From contig NZ_AKJF01000095.1 of the NCBI RefSeq assembly GCF_000282475.1, positions 22,111-86,110 of the forward strand: a stretch of DNA of 64,000 bases. The letters run 5' to 3'. Positions 1-8,817 of the stretch are shown here, in pieces; the stretch's first letter is position 1, and each line of letters starts with the position of its first letter. The translations under genes were made by a program, and so were the position numbers. The notes beneath the pieces were generated by a model, which saw only the letters and a program-made list of their open reading frames with translations, did not search any database and was not told where the DNA came from. The stretch comes from Pseudomonas sp. GM78 (GTDB taxonomy: Bacteria > Pseudomonadota > Gammaproteobacteria > Pseudomonadales > Pseudomonadaceae).

Positions 1-405
1 GCCGACGGCCGCCTGTTGTTCGGCGGCGGCGCCAACTACAGCGGCAAGGATTCACGCGACATCGCCGCCGAGTTGCGCCCGTGCATCGAACAGACGTTCC
101 CGGCACTCAAAGGCGTGGCCATCGATTACCAGTGGAGCTGCGCGATGGGCATCGTGATCAACCGCATCCCGCAACTGGGCAAACTCTCGGACAACGTCTG
201 GTACTGCCAGGGCTACTCCGGGCACGGCATCGCCACCACCCACATCATGGGCGAAATCATGGGCCGCGCGATCACCGGGCAACTTGCGCAGTACGACACC
301 TTCGCCGCCTGCCAGCACATCCGCGTGCCCATGGGCGACCTGCTCGGCAACCCGATGCTGGCGGCGGGCATGTGGTACTACCAGATGCTGGAGCGACTAC
401 GCTAA
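1..405 (+). CDS. FAD-dependent oxidoreductase, C-terminal part (PuuB/DadA-like), cut by window start
   Basis: The open frame runs from base 1 without a start codon, so only the last 134 residues are visible. The stretch GYSGHGIATTHIMGE near residue 75 and the final substrate-domain block are typical of gamma-glutamylputrescine oxidase-type (PuuB) DAO-family flavoproteins, where the Gly-rich GxSGHG segment closes the FAD site near the C-terminus. Such enzymes oxidise a primary or secondary amine to aldehyde plus ammonia or amine, using FAD in the cytoplasm. The family call is fairly safe. The exact substrate (gamma-glutamylputrescine or another amine) cannot be decided from this fragment. Confidence 0.8.
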   Translation, partial: ADGRLLFGGGANYSGKDSRDIAAELRPCIEQTFPALKGVAIDYQWSCAMGIVINRIPQLGKLSDNVWYCQGYSGHGIATTHIMGEIMGRAITGQLAQYDTFAACQHIRVPMGDLLGNPMLAAGMWYYQMLERLR

Positions 406-423
406 TAGTGCGACGGCCAAATT

Positions 424-457
424 CCAACTGTGGGAACCTGCTCGCCCCCACAGTTGG
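424..457 (+). terminator. Stem-loop after the oxidoreductase gene, terminator-like
   Basis: CCAACTGTGGG (424-434) pairs perfectly with CCCACAGTTGG (447-457) around a 12-nt loop, 18 bases after the stop codon at 405. No clear T-run follows, so it may be a degenerate REP half rather than a true Rho-independent terminator. Confidence 0.45.
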
Positions 458-593
458 ATTTCAGTGACTCATTACACAACTCACGAGCCAGCTATCAATT
501 CCTTCGATCTTTCACATCACCAAGCCGAATTTTTTATTTGCGCCGGACCTGTTCAAGATGAGCGCCATCACCCCTGTCACGGATGGAAACGAC

Positions 594-662
594 ATGAATC
601 TAAATTTCGCCTTTGCCTGCATGATCGTGGTTTCATTCACCATCGCGTTGGTGCACACCTGA
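594..662 (+). CDS. Possible 22-residue membrane micropeptide
   Basis: ATG at 594 opens a 22-codon frame, extendable in frame to ATG 558, that encodes an almost entirely hydrophobic helix (AFACMIVVSFTIALVH). A purine-rich GGATGGAAACGA lies just upstream. It lies alone in the gap between the oxidoreductase and the serine hydrolase. No family is recognised. The hydrophobic composition is the only support, so chance remains quite possible. Confidence 0.2.
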   Translation: MNLNFAFACMIVVSFTIALVHT

Positions 663-701
663 TTCGCGTCAGCGCGCTCCCTTTCCATCCAGAGTCGACC
701 C

Positions 702-1592
702 ATGCTTTTTGCCCTTGTATCGAACGGCGCCCTCCTCACGCCTGAACAGCCGGATACAACGGTGCCCTGGTGGAGCTTCAGCAAAACCGTGCTCGCAGCG
801 GCGGCCCTGACACTGGTGCGCGACCGGCTGGTCAACCTGGATGACAGGGTCGCTGAAGGCCCGTTCACCCTGCGCCAGTTGCTACGGCATGAGGCCGGCC
901 TGGCGGACTATTCGGAACTCGCTGATTACCACGCTGCGGTCGCTAATAATGAGGCTCCCTGGTCGGCGGATGACATGTTGCAACGTCTCGATGCCTCCCG
1001 CTTGCGCTACACGCCGGGTGACGGTTGGCGTTACTCCAACGTTGGCTACCTGTTCATCGCAAGACTGATTGAGCGCACCACCGGCCTCCCCCTCGAAGAA
1101 GCGCTGAAACAACGGGTGTTTTCCCCCCTCGGCTTATCCAGAGTGCGCCTCGCCAGAACACCTTCCGATCTGGCAGGCGTGAACATGGGCGCCGCGTCCG
1201 CCTACGATCCCGGTTGGGTCTATCACGGTTTGCTGGTGGGTCCACTCGCCGAGGCAGCCCTTTTCCTGAACCGACTGTTGGGCGGCGACTTGCTGCCGCA
1301 ATCCCTGCTCCTGCAAATGCAGACCGTGCGCACCCTTGGTGGGCCGATTCCCGGCCGTCCATGGACGTCTCCAGGATATGGCCTGGGACTGATGCAGGGT
1401 GGTGTTGAAGGTCATCGAATCCTGAGCGGCCACACCGGCGTCGGGCCGGGTAGTGTCGTGGCGGTCTATCAATGGGTGGGTAACGACCACAACTCGAGTT
1501 GCTGCGCGGTGTTTGATGAGGGTGCCAACGAAGGGGCGGTCGAAGCCGAAGTGGTAAAAAGTTTATCGGCCATTGACGGTATGAACGAATAA
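702..1592 (+). CDS. Beta-lactamase-fold serine hydrolase (class C / esterase family)
   Basis: This 296-residue protein carries the three catalytic signatures of penicillin-binding/beta-lactamase-fold hydrolases: SxxK as SFSK at residues 25-28, YxN as YSN in the RYSNVGY segment, and HTG in SGHTGVGPG near the C-terminus. LLRHEAGLADY matches the usual L-x-H-x-S/A-G-L block. There is no signal peptide, so it is probably a cytosolic esterase or peptidase rather than a secreted beta-lactamase. It is shorter than typical family members (about 350-400 residues) because the N-terminal strand region is abbreviated. It stands alone between the oxidoreductase and nap. Substrate unknown. Confidence 0.85.
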   Translation: MLFALVSNGALLTPEQPDTTVPWWSFSKTVLAAAALTLVRDRLVNLDDRVAEGPFTLRQLLRHEAGLADYSELADYHAAVANNEAPWSADDMLQRLDASRLRYTPGDGWRYSNVGYLFIARLIERTTGLPLEEALKQRVFSPLGLSRVRLARTPSDLAGVNMGAASAYDPGWVYHGLLVGPLAEAALFLNRLLGGDLLPQSLLLQMQTVRTLGGPIPGRPWTSPGYGLGLMQGGVEGHRILSGHTGVGPGSVVAVYQWVGNDHNSSCCAVFDEGANEGAVEAEVVKSLSAIDGMNE

Positions 1593-1787
1593 TCAGGTTG
1601 AACAATTATCAAATAAGAAAGTATATCAACTCGCTGCAAACTCAACGCTGTAACGACGGCAAGCGTTATAACCGGTGACTTCATAACCCTGCATATTGGC
1701 CACCGCCGGTCGATAAATGCCGCAGTAACTTAACCCTTCAAAACTCCGTGATCTAGTCTGAGTGCACGTTCGGCTGGAGCGCACTCC

Positions 1788-1955
1788 ATGTCATTGACTC
1801 AAGAGCAAAAACCGCAGCGGCGCAAGGAAATGCGGCTGTTCCTGTTTCTTGTTGTCTGCCTTTTTCCGCTACTTTCGGTCGCTATCGTCGGCGGTTACGG
1901 TTTCATTATCTGGTTTTTCCAAATGCTCTACGGCCCGCCCGGGCCGCCCAACTAA
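1788..1955 (+). CDS. napE: NapE, small membrane subunit of the periplasmic nitrate reductase system
   Basis: This 55-residue protein has a basic N-terminus (QKPQRRKEM) followed by one long membrane helix (LFLFLVVCLFPLLSVAIVGG) and a short tail ending YGPPGPPN, the usual NapE/TorE layout. It lies first in the nap operon, 32 bp before napD. An SD-like CTGGAGCG lies 8-15 bases upstream of ATG 1788. NapE's exact role is not established in the family; it is thought to be an accessory inner-membrane protein. The call rests on position plus topology. Confidence 0.88.
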   Translation: MSLTQEQKPQRRKEMRLFLFLVVCLFPLLSVAIVGGYGFIIWFFQMLYGPPGPPN

Positions 1956-1987
1956 AAGAACTCGATCAGAGCCTGTTGGAGTCGCCC

Positions 1988-2248
1988 ATGGACGAAGCCC
2001 TGCATATAGCCAGCCTTGTGGTACATGCCCGCCCCGAACTTTTCGACGCCGTCAAAGCCAACCTGCGTCTATTGGAAGGCGTGGAACTGCATCAGGAAAG
2101 TGCTGCCGGGAAACTGGTGGTAGTCCTTGAGACCGTACACGAAAACCAGATCCTGCAACGCATCGATCAAATCAGCAATCTTCCGGGCGTGCTCAACGCT
2201 GCGCTGATCTATCACGAAATTCTCGATTCCGCGGGAGACATCCAATGA
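1988..2248 (+). CDS. napD: NapD, cytoplasmic chaperone for the NapA Tat signal
   Basis: An 86-residue NapD family protein. [12 protein letters not shown] at the N-terminus and [13 protein letters not shown] near the C-terminus are the two conserved NapD segments of the ferredoxin-like fold that binds the NapA twin-arginine signal peptide and delays export until the cofactor is loaded. ATG 1988 is chosen because TGGAG sits 7 bases upstream; an in-frame TTG at 1976 lacks an SD. Its stop overlaps the napA start (ATGA), indicating translational coupling. napF, often found just before napD in pseudomonads, is absent. Confidence 0.9.
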   Translation: MDEALHIASLVVHARPELFDAVKANLRLLEGVELHQESAAGKLVVVLETVHENQILQRIDQISNLPGVLNAALIYHEILDSAGDIQ

Positions 2249-4749
2249 GTATGTCACGCCGAGCATTCGTCAAGGCCCAGGCCGCCGCCATTGCAGCCTC
2301 CGCGGCCGGCCTGCCGATATTCACCACTGCCAGCAACCTGGTCACCGAAGCGGACATGGTCACCCTGGACTGGAACAAGGCGCCCTGCCGCTTTTGCGGC
2401 ACCGGCTGCAGCGTGATGGTCGCGACCCGGGACAACCGGGTGGTCGCCACCCATGGTGACGTCAAGGCCGAGGTGAATCGCGGGTTGAACTGTGTGAAGG
2501 GCTACTTTCTGTCCAAGATCATGTACGGCGTCGACCGCCTGACCCAGCCACTGCTGCGCATGAAAAACGGCCAGTACGACAAGCAAGGCGAGTTCCAGCC
2601 GATCAGTTGGGACAAGGCCTTCGACATCATGGAAGAAAAATTCAAGCAGGCCCTGAAAAACAAGGGGCCGGAATCGGTCGGCATGTTCGGCTCGGGACAA
2701 TGGACGGTGTGGGAAGGCTACGCCGCCAACAAGCTGATGAAGGCCGGTTTTCGCAGCAATAACATCGACCCCAATGCCCGTCATTGCATGGCCTCGGCGG
2801 TGATGGGTTTCATGCGCACCTTTGGCGCGGATGAGCCGATGGGGTGCTACGACGACATCGAAGCCACCGACGCCTTTGTGTTGTGGGGCTCGAACATGGC
2901 GGAGATGCACCCTATCCTGTGGAGCCGGGTCACCGACCGGCGCCTGAGCTATCCGCACGTGAAAGTCGCTGTGTTGTCGACCTTCGAACACCGCAGCTTC
3001 GAACTGGCCGACATCCCCATGGTGTTCAAGCCGCAAACCGACCTGTTGATCCTCAACTACATCGCCAACCACATCATTGAAAGCGGCGCGGTCAATCAGG
3101 ATTTCATCAGCAAGCACACGCGCTTCGCCAAGGGCGCCGACGATATCGGCTACGGCTTGCGCGCGGATGACCCGCTGGAAAAACAGGCGAAGAATGCCGA
3201 CAAGGCCAATACCTGGACAGACATGTCCTTCGAGCAGTTCGCCGCGTTCGTCAAACCCTACACCCTGGAACGCACCGCCAAGGAGACCGGGGTGGCGCCT
3301 GAACGCATCAAGGCCCTGGCCGAACTCTATGCCGATCCCAATCGCAAGGTCGTGTCGTTCTGGACCATGGGCTTCAACCAGCACACCCGCGGAGTCTGGG
3401 CCAACAACCTGATCTACAACATCCATTTGCTCACGGGCAAGATCAGCGAGCCGGGCAACAGCCCTTTCTCGTTGACCGGCCAACCGTCGGCCTGTGGCAC
3501 CGCGCGCGAGGTCGGGACGTTCTCCCACCGCCTGCCCGCCGACCTGGTGGTGACCAACCCCAAGCACCGCGCCACCGCGGAAAAAATCTGGAAGCTGCCT
3601 GCCGGCACCATTCAGGAGAAAGTCGGCTTTCATGCGGTACAACAAAGCCGCATGCTCAAGGATGGCGTGCTCAACGTCTACTGGACCCAGGCCAGCAACA
3701 ACATGCAGGCCGGGCCCAACATCATGCAGGAAGTCTTGCCGGGCTGGCGCAACCCGGACAACTTCGTGATCGTCTCGGACGTCTACCCCACCGTTTCCGC
3801 CCAGGCCGCCGACCTGATCCTGCCCAGCGCCATGTGGGTGGAAAAGGAAGGCGCCTTTGGCAACGCCGAGCGCCGCACGCAGTTCTGGCATCAGTTGGTC
3901 AGCGCACCGGGGGATGCCAAGTCCGACTTGTGGCAATTGGTGGAGTTTTCCAAGCGCTTCAAGACCGATGAAACCTGGCCCGCGGAGTTACTGGCCAAGG
4001 CCCCTGAGTACAAGGGCAAAACCCTGTTCGAGGTGTTGTTCAAGAACGGCCAGGTCGACGAGTTTCCCGTCGAACAAATCGAGACCGGTTTTAAGAACGA
4101 TGAAGCCAAGGCCTTTGGTTTCTACCTGCAAAAAGGCCTGTTCGAAGAGTACGCGCAGTTTGGTCGCGGTCATGGCCATGACCTCGCGGCCTTCGATCGT
4201 TACCACAGCGAACGCGGCCTGCGCTGGCCAGTGGTCGACGGCAAGGAAACCCGCTGGCGCTACCGCGAGGGGCTCGACCCCTACGTGGAAACCGGCAGCG
4301 AAGTGCAGTTCTACGGCTACCCGGACAAGAAGGCGATCATCTTCGCCCTGCCCTACGAGCCACCGGCCGAAGCCCCGGATGCCGACTACCCGTTCTGGCT
4401 GAGCACCGGCCGGGTCCTTGAGCACTGGCATACGGGCACCATGACCCAACGGGTGGAAGAACTGTACAAAGCCGTGCCGGACGCACTGGTCTACATGCAC
4501 CCCGAGGACGCCAAGGCCATGAAGGCACGCCGTGGCAGTGAAGTGAAACTGATCAGCCGCCGCGGCGAGATCCGCGCCCGCATCGAAACCCGCGGGCGCA
4601 ACAAACCGCCTCGCGGCCTGGTGTTCGTGCCGTTTTTCGATGCCAACAAGCTGATCAACAAGGTCACGCTCGACGCCACCGACCCGATCTCCAAGCAGAC
4701 CGACTACAAGAAATGCGCGATCCGCATCGAGTTGATCAGCGTGGCTTGA
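2245..4749 (+). CDS. napA: NapA, periplasmic nitrate reductase catalytic subunit
   Basis: An 834-residue molybdoenzyme reducing nitrate to nitrite in the periplasm with electrons from NapB/NapC. The N-terminus carries a Tat signal (SRRAFVK at residues 4-10, then a hydrophobic Ala-rich stretch). One [4Fe-4S] cluster is bound by Cys48, Cys51, Cys55 and Cys83 (CRFCGTGC then LNCVKGY). Cys181 in [10 protein letters not shown] is the Mo ligand expected for the Mo-bisMGD centre. The length matches the family (about 830). It is coupled to napD by a 4-bp overlap and followed 11 bp later by napB. All key residues are present, so it should be functional. Confidence 0.97.
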   Translation: MSMSRRAFVKAQAAAIAASAAGLPIFTTASNLVTEADMVTLDWNKAPCRFCGTGCSVMVATRDNRVVATHGDVKAEVNRGLNCVKGYFLSKIMYGVDRLTQPLLRMKNGQYDKQGEFQPISWDKAFDIMEEKFKQALKNKGPESVGMFGSGQWTVWEGYAANKLMKAGFRSNNIDPNARHCMASAVMGFMRTFGADEPMGCYDDIEATDAFVLWGSNMAEMHPILWSRVTDRRLSYPHVKVAVLSTFEHRSFELADIPMVFKPQTDLLILNYIANHIIESGAVNQDFISKHTRFAKGADDIGYGLRADDPLEKQAKNADKANTWTDMSFEQFAAFVKPYTLERTAKETGVAPERIKALAELYADPNRKVVSFWTMGFNQHTRGVWANNLIYNIHLLTGKISEPGNSPFSLTGQPSACGTAREVGTFSHRLPADLVVTNPKHRATAEKIWKLPAGTIQEKVGFHAVQQSRMLKDGVLNVYWTQASNNMQAGPNIMQEVLPGWRNPDNFVIVSDVYPTVSAQAADLILPSAMWVEKEGAFGNAERRTQFWHQLVSAPGDAKSDLWQLVEFSKRFKTDETWPAELLAKAPEYKGKTLFEVLFKNGQVDEFPVEQIETGFKNDEAKAFGFYLQKGLFEEYAQFGRGHGHDLAAFDRYHSERGLRWPVVDGKETRWRYREGLDPYVETGSEVQFYGYPDKKAIIFALPYEPPAEAPDADYPFWLSTGRVLEHWHTGTMTQRVEELYKAVPDALVYMHPEDAKAMKARRGSEVKLISRRGEIRARIETRGRNKPPRGLVFVPFFDANKLINKVTLDATDPISKQTDYKKCAIRIELISVA

Positions 4750-4760
4750 GGAGAACCGCC

Positions 4761-5246
4761 ATGAGTTTTCGCATCCTGCCGTTGTTCCTGCTCGCTGTGA
4801 TCGGCGCGGTCATTGCCGCCGAGGTTGATTACCCCCTCGATGCACCTGGCCCGGACGGACGCCGGCCCGGCGGCACCCTGACGCAAAACGCCCCTGCGCC
4901 GCCCCTGGCCGACGATGAAAACAAGGACCTCAAGCGCGAGCGCAACTACCCTGACCAGCCGCCGACCATTCCCCACAGCATTCGCGGTTACCAGATCGAC
5001 AAGAACGGCAACAAGTGCCTGTCCTGCCACAGCCGGGCCAACAGTGCACGCAGCCAGGCGACGATGATCAGCATCACCCACTACATGGACCGCGACGGCC
5101 AGGCGCTGGCGGCGGTATCACCGCGTCGCTACTTCTGCAACCAGTGCCACGTGCCACAAAAAGATGTGCTGCCGCTGGTGGGCAACAGCTTCGAGACCAT
5201 CGACAAAATCCTGCAAGACGACGCCAACGCCGCGCAGAAACGTTGA
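4761..5246 (+). CDS. napB: NapB, periplasmic dihaem c-type cytochrome
   Basis: A 161-residue protein with a signal peptide (residues 1-20, cleavage near VIAAEV) and two CxxCH haem-binding motifs: CLSCH at residue 86 and CNQCH at residue 126. These are the only two haem sites, as expected for the NapB electron donor of NapA. ATG 4761 follows GAGGAGAAC, a strong SD; the open frame extends further upstream into napA without one. The gene is 9 bp upstream of napC. PHSIRGYQI and the His after the first haem site match NapB's distal ligand region. Confidence 0.95.
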   Translation: MSFRILPLFLLAVIGAVIAAEVDYPLDAPGPDGRRPGGTLTQNAPAPPLADDENKDLKRERNYPDQPPTIPHSIRGYQIDKNGNKCLSCHSRANSARSQATMISITHYMDRDGQALAAVSPRRYFCNQCHVPQKDVLPLVGNSFETIDKILQDDANAAQKR

Positions 5247-5255
5247 GGAGGCGCC

Positions 5256-5852
5256 ATGAAAGCACTGTTCGCCCTGCTTAAGGACTACTGGGGCATCCTC
5301 TGTCGGCCGAGCGTTTATTTCAGCCTGGGGTTCCTGACGTTGGGCGGTTTTATCGCCGGGATCATTTTCTGGGGGGGATTCAACACGGCACTGGAGCTTA
5401 CGAACACGGAGAAGTTCTGCATTTCCTGCCACGAGATGCGCGACAACGTGTTTGTTGAATTGCAGGACACCATCCACTACACCAACCGCTCGGGCGTGCG
5501 CGCCAGTTGCCCGGATTGCCACGTACCCCATGAATGGACCCACAAGATCGCGCGCAAGATGCAGGCGTCTAAGGAAGTCTGGGGCAAGCTGTTCGGCACC
5601 ATCGACACCCGCGACAAATTCCTCAACCTGCGCCGTGAACTGGCAGAACACGAATGGGCCAGGCTCAAGGCCAACGACTCACGCGAATGCCGCAACTGCC
5701 ACAACTTCGAATTCATGGACTTTACCCGCCAGGGCAAACGGGCGGCGGCCATGCATTCGACGTCGTTGGCCAAGGGCGAGGCCACCTGCATCGACTGCCA
5801 CAAGGGCATTGCGCACAAGCTACCGGATATGAGCGGCGTCAAGGGCTGGTAG
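5256..5852 (+). CDS. napC: NapC, membrane-anchored tetrahaem quinol dehydrogenase
   Basis: A 198-residue NapC/NirT-family protein. One N-terminal membrane helix ([20 protein letters not shown]) anchors a periplasmic domain with four haem-binding motifs: [23 protein letters not shown] and CIDCHKG. It takes electrons from the quinol pool to NapB, then NapA. GAGGAGGCGCC precedes ATG 5256. It is the last nap gene, and its stop lies only 4 bp from the stop of the convergent exported-protein gene, leaving no room for a separate terminator. Motif count and length fit the family exactly. Confidence 0.96.
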   Translation: MKALFALLKDYWGILCRPSVYFSLGFLTLGGFIAGIIFWGGFNTALELTNTEKFCISCHEMRDNVFVELQDTIHYTNRSGVRASCPDCHVPHEWTHKIARKMQASKEVWGKLFGTIDTRDKFLNLRRELAEHEWARLKANDSRECRNCHNFEFMDFTRQGKRAAAMHSTSLAKGEATCIDCHKGIAHKLPDMSGVKGW

Positions 5853-5856
5853 CGGT

Positions 5857-6525
5857 TCAGTTGCTTGCCACATGATCCACATGGCCTGCCGTCACCAGTG
5901 TCTTCAACGACGCATCGAACTGTTTCAACGCGTTCACTTGCAACGCGGTCTGCTGATTGATCTGCGCGGCAATCTGCGGCGCGGCCTTGCCATGCACCCA
6001 CACCGAAGGCATCTGCTCAACACGTGAACCTTGCGCCTCGCCAATGTATTGCAGGTTCGCATCGTAGAACCGGGCCATGAAGCGCGCCTCAACCTGATCG
6101 TTGCGTTTGGACACCAGGCGACTGTAGGTGTCGAGCATCACCACCACGTCCGGATGAGCCTGCAACGCCGCATCGAGGTTGTCGTAAACGGTCACCGCTG
6201 CGAACTCTTTCTGCAACGACGCCATCAACCAGCCAATCGCCCGCTGCGGATCAGAGCTGTCGACAAACGCCTGACTGATCCGTGAATCCAGCTCGGGGTT
6301 CTGCGCCCCCTTCACCGCCACGGCGTGGTAGCTCTCGAGGTATTGCTGGGTGTTGAGGGTGTTCTCGCTGTAGAGCACCGCCACCTTCTGCGTGTGTTGC
6401 AAACGCACAGCGCTGTCGGCAATCGGCAGGAAACGGTAGGCCGCTTCGGCAGCAATCGCCGGTGCGGTGGACGCCACGCCAGCGCTGAACACGGCGACAA
6501 AAGCCAGCAGGGTCGAGATTCTCAT
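5857..6525 (-). CDS. Exported protein of unknown function next to T6SS genes
   Basis: A 222-residue protein with a clear signal peptide (hydrophobic residues 4-24, cleavage near AIAAEA). The mature part has no cysteines and no motif I recognise. It contains a run similar in style to an ABC-auxiliary or LPP20-type periplasmic domain: DVVVMLDTYSRLV, RFMARFYDANLQYIGEAQG, then a helix-rich C-terminus with three QIxxQTALQVNALKQF-like turns. It is the last gene on the minus strand of the T6SS block, 108 bp downstream of the OmpA-fusion gene, so a shared transcript is possible but not shown. Function unknown. Confidence 0.75.
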   Translation of the reverse strand: MRISTLLAFVAVFSAGVASTAPAIAAEAAYRFLPIADSAVRLQHTQKVAVLYSENTLNTQQYLESYHAVAVKGAQNPELDSRISQAFVDSSDPQRAIGWLMASLQKEFAAVTVYDNLDAALQAHPDVVVMLDTYSRLVSKRNDQVEARFMARFYDANLQYIGEAQGSRVEQMPSVWVHGKAAPQIAAQINQQTALQVNALKQFDASLKTLVTAGHVDHVASN

Positions 6526-6633
6526 CGCGCTTATTCCTTCAATGGCGAGATCGGTATGGCGCTATCTTCCTCCCTTGGCGGAAAAACAGAACTTGCATTC
6601 TTTAATGATGAGTATCGAGGGAATGAATGATTG

Positions 6634-7812
6634 CTATGACGCCGCCCGCTCACTCGGTTTCCCACAGGCGCCTGTTTGAGGCACCAACTGGATATCGACA
6701 CGCCGGTTAGCCGCACGCCCGGCCTCGCTGTCGTTGCTGGCGATCGGCTGACTGTCGGCAAAGCCCTGGACCGCGAAGCAACTGTCGGGGATATCCCCCA
6801 TCCGTTGCATCCAGCCGCGTACGGCCGAGGCGCGAGCGTGGGACAGCTGCAAGTTTTGCTCGGCACTGCCCTTTGCATCGCTGTGCCCGGCGATGACGAT
6901 CAACCAGTCCGGTTGGGCCTTGATGTCGACCAGGGCGCTGATCAGGACCTTGGTCGAGCCGGGCTTGAGTTCGGCGCTGCCGGGGGTGAAGAGGGAGAGG
7001 CTGTCGAGGCGTACGGGCTGGGGCAGCGCGGGTGGCGCCTGGAACACACTGGCGAGGCGATTCGCGCCATCCTTTTCCGGGCTCGCCAGCCAGGCCGTCC
7101 AGAAGGCACCCGTGGCCAAGGTGATCGTCGCGACGGCGGCGAACAGCCAAGGGCTGAGCCGATGCGCCTTTTTCTGAGCCAGCACTTCGGGCAGCGGCGG
7201 TGTCGGCAGGATCACCACCGGCATCACTTGGGGCGGTGGCGGCAGTCTTGTCGACAACGCCACCGCATCGAACAACGCGTGGGTCTGCGCATGGGGCTGT
7301 GCCAGTCTATGCAGCAGGCTGTCGACTTGCTGACGCAGGGTTTGCAACGCGCCTGGCGGATGCTGAACCTGCCGATCCAGTCGTGTGTGCAGGCGCTCCA
7401 GCCCAGCACTCAGTTGGGCGATCGCAGGCAGACGCCAGAATTGCAACTCCAGGCTGCGCAACAGGGACTGCAGGCGCGCGAACAGCCAGGCCAGGATCTC
7501 CAGGCGCGCCGGCTCCATCGCCGGCCACAGGGTTGCCCATTCGCAGACCAGTGCTTCGATCAGCGCGATCCCCTGAGCCATGCCTTCCAGGCCGTGCAGT
7601 TGACTGCGGGCCAGTGCGAACGCAGCGGCCGTTTGCAGCTCCGCCCCGTTGCGCTGGAACAACGCCAGGCACAACTGCTCCACCGTGGCCCAATCCACAT
7701 CCGGGCAGGCCGGATGACTGAGTCTGGCCAACTCCTCACGCAGCACCTTGAACTCACTGAAGGCAGTTGGATCGCTGCCGAGCCTGATTCGCATTTCAAA
7801 CAACGCTGTCAT
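6634..7812 (-). CDS. T6SS protein: TssA/VasL-like N-terminal domain fused to an OmpA peptidoglycan-binding domain
   Basis: A 392-residue protein. Residues about 20-190 are helical and resemble the ImpA N-terminal/VasL family (for example LCLALFQRNGAELQTAAAFALARS and CEWATLWPAME). One membrane helix spans residues 222-242. Residues about 275-385 form an OmpA C-terminal domain with GHSDAKGSAEQNLQLSHARA and EAGRAANRRVDIQLV, the peptidoglycan-binding D and R signatures. A plausible role is anchoring the T6SS to the cell wall. It is the most promoter-distal gene of the structural run, 15 bp after tssE. The split between TssA-like and TagL-like functions is inferred from domain order. Confidence 0.78.
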   Translation of the reverse strand: MTALFEMRIRLGSDPTAFSEFKVLREELARLSHPACPDVDWATVEQLCLALFQRNGAELQTAAAFALARSQLHGLEGMAQGIALIEALVCEWATLWPAMEPARLEILAWLFARLQSLLRSLELQFWRLPAIAQLSAGLERLHTRLDRQVQHPPGALQTLRQQVDSLLHRLAQPHAQTHALFDAVALSTRLPPPPQVMPVVILPTPPLPEVLAQKKAHRLSPWLFAAVATITLATGAFWTAWLASPEKDGANRLASVFQAPPALPQPVRLDSLSLFTPGSAELKPGSTKVLISALVDIKAQPDWLIVIAGHSDAKGSAEQNLQLSHARASAVRGWMQRMGDIPDSCFAVQGFADSQPIASNDSEAGRAANRRVDIQLVPQTGACGKPSERAAS

Positions 7813-7827
7813 TACGCATCCCTTTGT

Positions 7828-8277
7828 TTAAACAATTCCTGACTTCGATAGATAGTGCTGGCGCTTCAAGTGCCGCACCAGGACCTGGCCCCCTGGCGTG
7901 AGTGTGGTGCCGAAGGTCACTCGACGGCCCCCTCTGAGTTGCACTTCGAGGCTGTACTCCAGGTGACCCGGTCGGGTCTGGGGCAACAGCTCGATGCCAA
8001 TCGTGGCCACGCGCGGCTCGTACCTGGCCAGGGTGTCGGCCATGGTGCGCATCAGTCCATGGGCCGACCCAGGCAGGCCCTGGAGGATCTGGCCCATGTC
8101 CGGCAGGCCATAATCGGGCAGATGATCGAGCGCGCCGGCCCGGCTGTTGAGGATGCGCCGCAGGTTGTCCAGCACCGACAGCGTGCACTGATCCTCTTCG
8201 GCGACCTGGTGCAGATCCAGTTCGCCGTCGAAATTCTGCAGGAGTGTCTCGTACAACGAGGGATTGAGATCGCTCAT
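7828..8277 (-). CDS. tssE: TssE, T6SS baseplate protein (gp25-like)
   Basis: A 149-residue protein of the gp25/TssE family, the wedge component that polymerises with TssF and TssG to form the T6SS baseplate. Evidence is the N-terminal helix followed by VLDNLRRILNSRAGALDHLPDYGLPD, the classic TssE block (Arg then Asn-Ser-Arg then DYGLPD), and IEPRV-like YEPRVATIGIELL. It lies 3 bp after tssJ and 15 bp before the OmpA-fusion gene on the minus strand. Length and motif spacing are normal. Confidence 0.93.
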   Translation of the reverse strand: MSDLNPSLYETLLQNFDGELDLHQVAEEDQCTLSVLDNLRRILNSRAGALDHLPDYGLPDMGQILQGLPGSAHGLMRTMADTLARYEPRVATIGIELLPQTRPGHLEYSLEVQLRGGRRVTFGTTLTPGGQVLVRHLKRQHYLSKSGIV

Positions 8278-8280
8278 TCG

Positions 8281-8817
8281 TCACTCCTTGGCCAGCGGGC
8301 GCAGGGTCAGGCGGTTTTCCCCCAGTTCGATCACCCGCACCCGGTCCGGGTCAAGGTCCTCCCGTGCCAGGGTCAGGCGCCAGGTATCGGCTCGGCTATC
8401 GAACTCACGGAACAATGCGACCACCGCAACGTAGCGCGCCTGCTTGTCCAGGGGGATGTTCAGTTGCATGCCCTCATCTGGCTTGACCACCAGGGTTCGC
8501 TTGTCCAACAAGTCGGCACTCAGTACCTGCTCGTCATGGCTGAGCAAGCTATCGTAGTTCGCCCTGTCCAGCGCCTTGCGCTCACGCAGTTGATACACCC
8601 GCACCAGGGTCGGTACGGATAGCGCATTCATGTCGAGCGCGGCGGTGTTCAACGCCGCGCGCCCGCTGAGGTCCAGGTGCAGGGTTTTCACCTGCTTGTA
8701 GAAGATCGCCTCGGTGGTCGAGGTGGTCGCGTCTGTCACGCTCTGGGTTACCCCGCAAGCGGTGAGCAATACACAGAACGCGGCGACCCCCAATGATTTA
8801 GAAACGGTATGTGACAT
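8281..8817 (-). CDS. tssJ: TssJ, outer-membrane lipoprotein of the T6SS membrane complex
   Basis: A 178-residue lipoprotein. The lipobox LLTAC places the lipidated Cys at about residue 21 after a short hydrophobic signal. The mature domain contains NTAALDMNALSVPTLVRVYQL, the beta-sandwich segment shared by TssJ/SciN proteins that bind TssM in the periplasm. ATG 8817 is chosen because it gives the lipoprotein signal; the longer open frame from 8913 would bury it. It overlaps the 3' end of tssG by 20 bp and precedes tssE by 3 bp. Confidence 0.92.
   Translation of the reverse strand: MSHTVSKSLGVAAFCVLLTACGVTQSVTDATTSTTEAIFYKQVKTLHLDLSGRAALNTAALDMNALSVPTLVRVYQLRERKALDRANYDSLLSHDEQVLSADLLDKRTLVVKPDEGMQLNIPLDKQARYVAVVALFREFDSRADTWRLTLAREDLDPDRVRVIELGENRLTLRPLAKE

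Noticed and set aside
1598-1612. Anr/Fnr-like site TTGAACAATTATCAA upstream of nap
   Set aside because: The spacing is 15 nt instead of 14 and the inner A/T positions do not match TTGAT-N4-ATCAA; kept only as a possible degenerate match.
2254-3936. 560-residue minus-strand ORF opposite napA
   Set aside because: A shadow ORF of the GC-rich napA gene with no domain or start signals.
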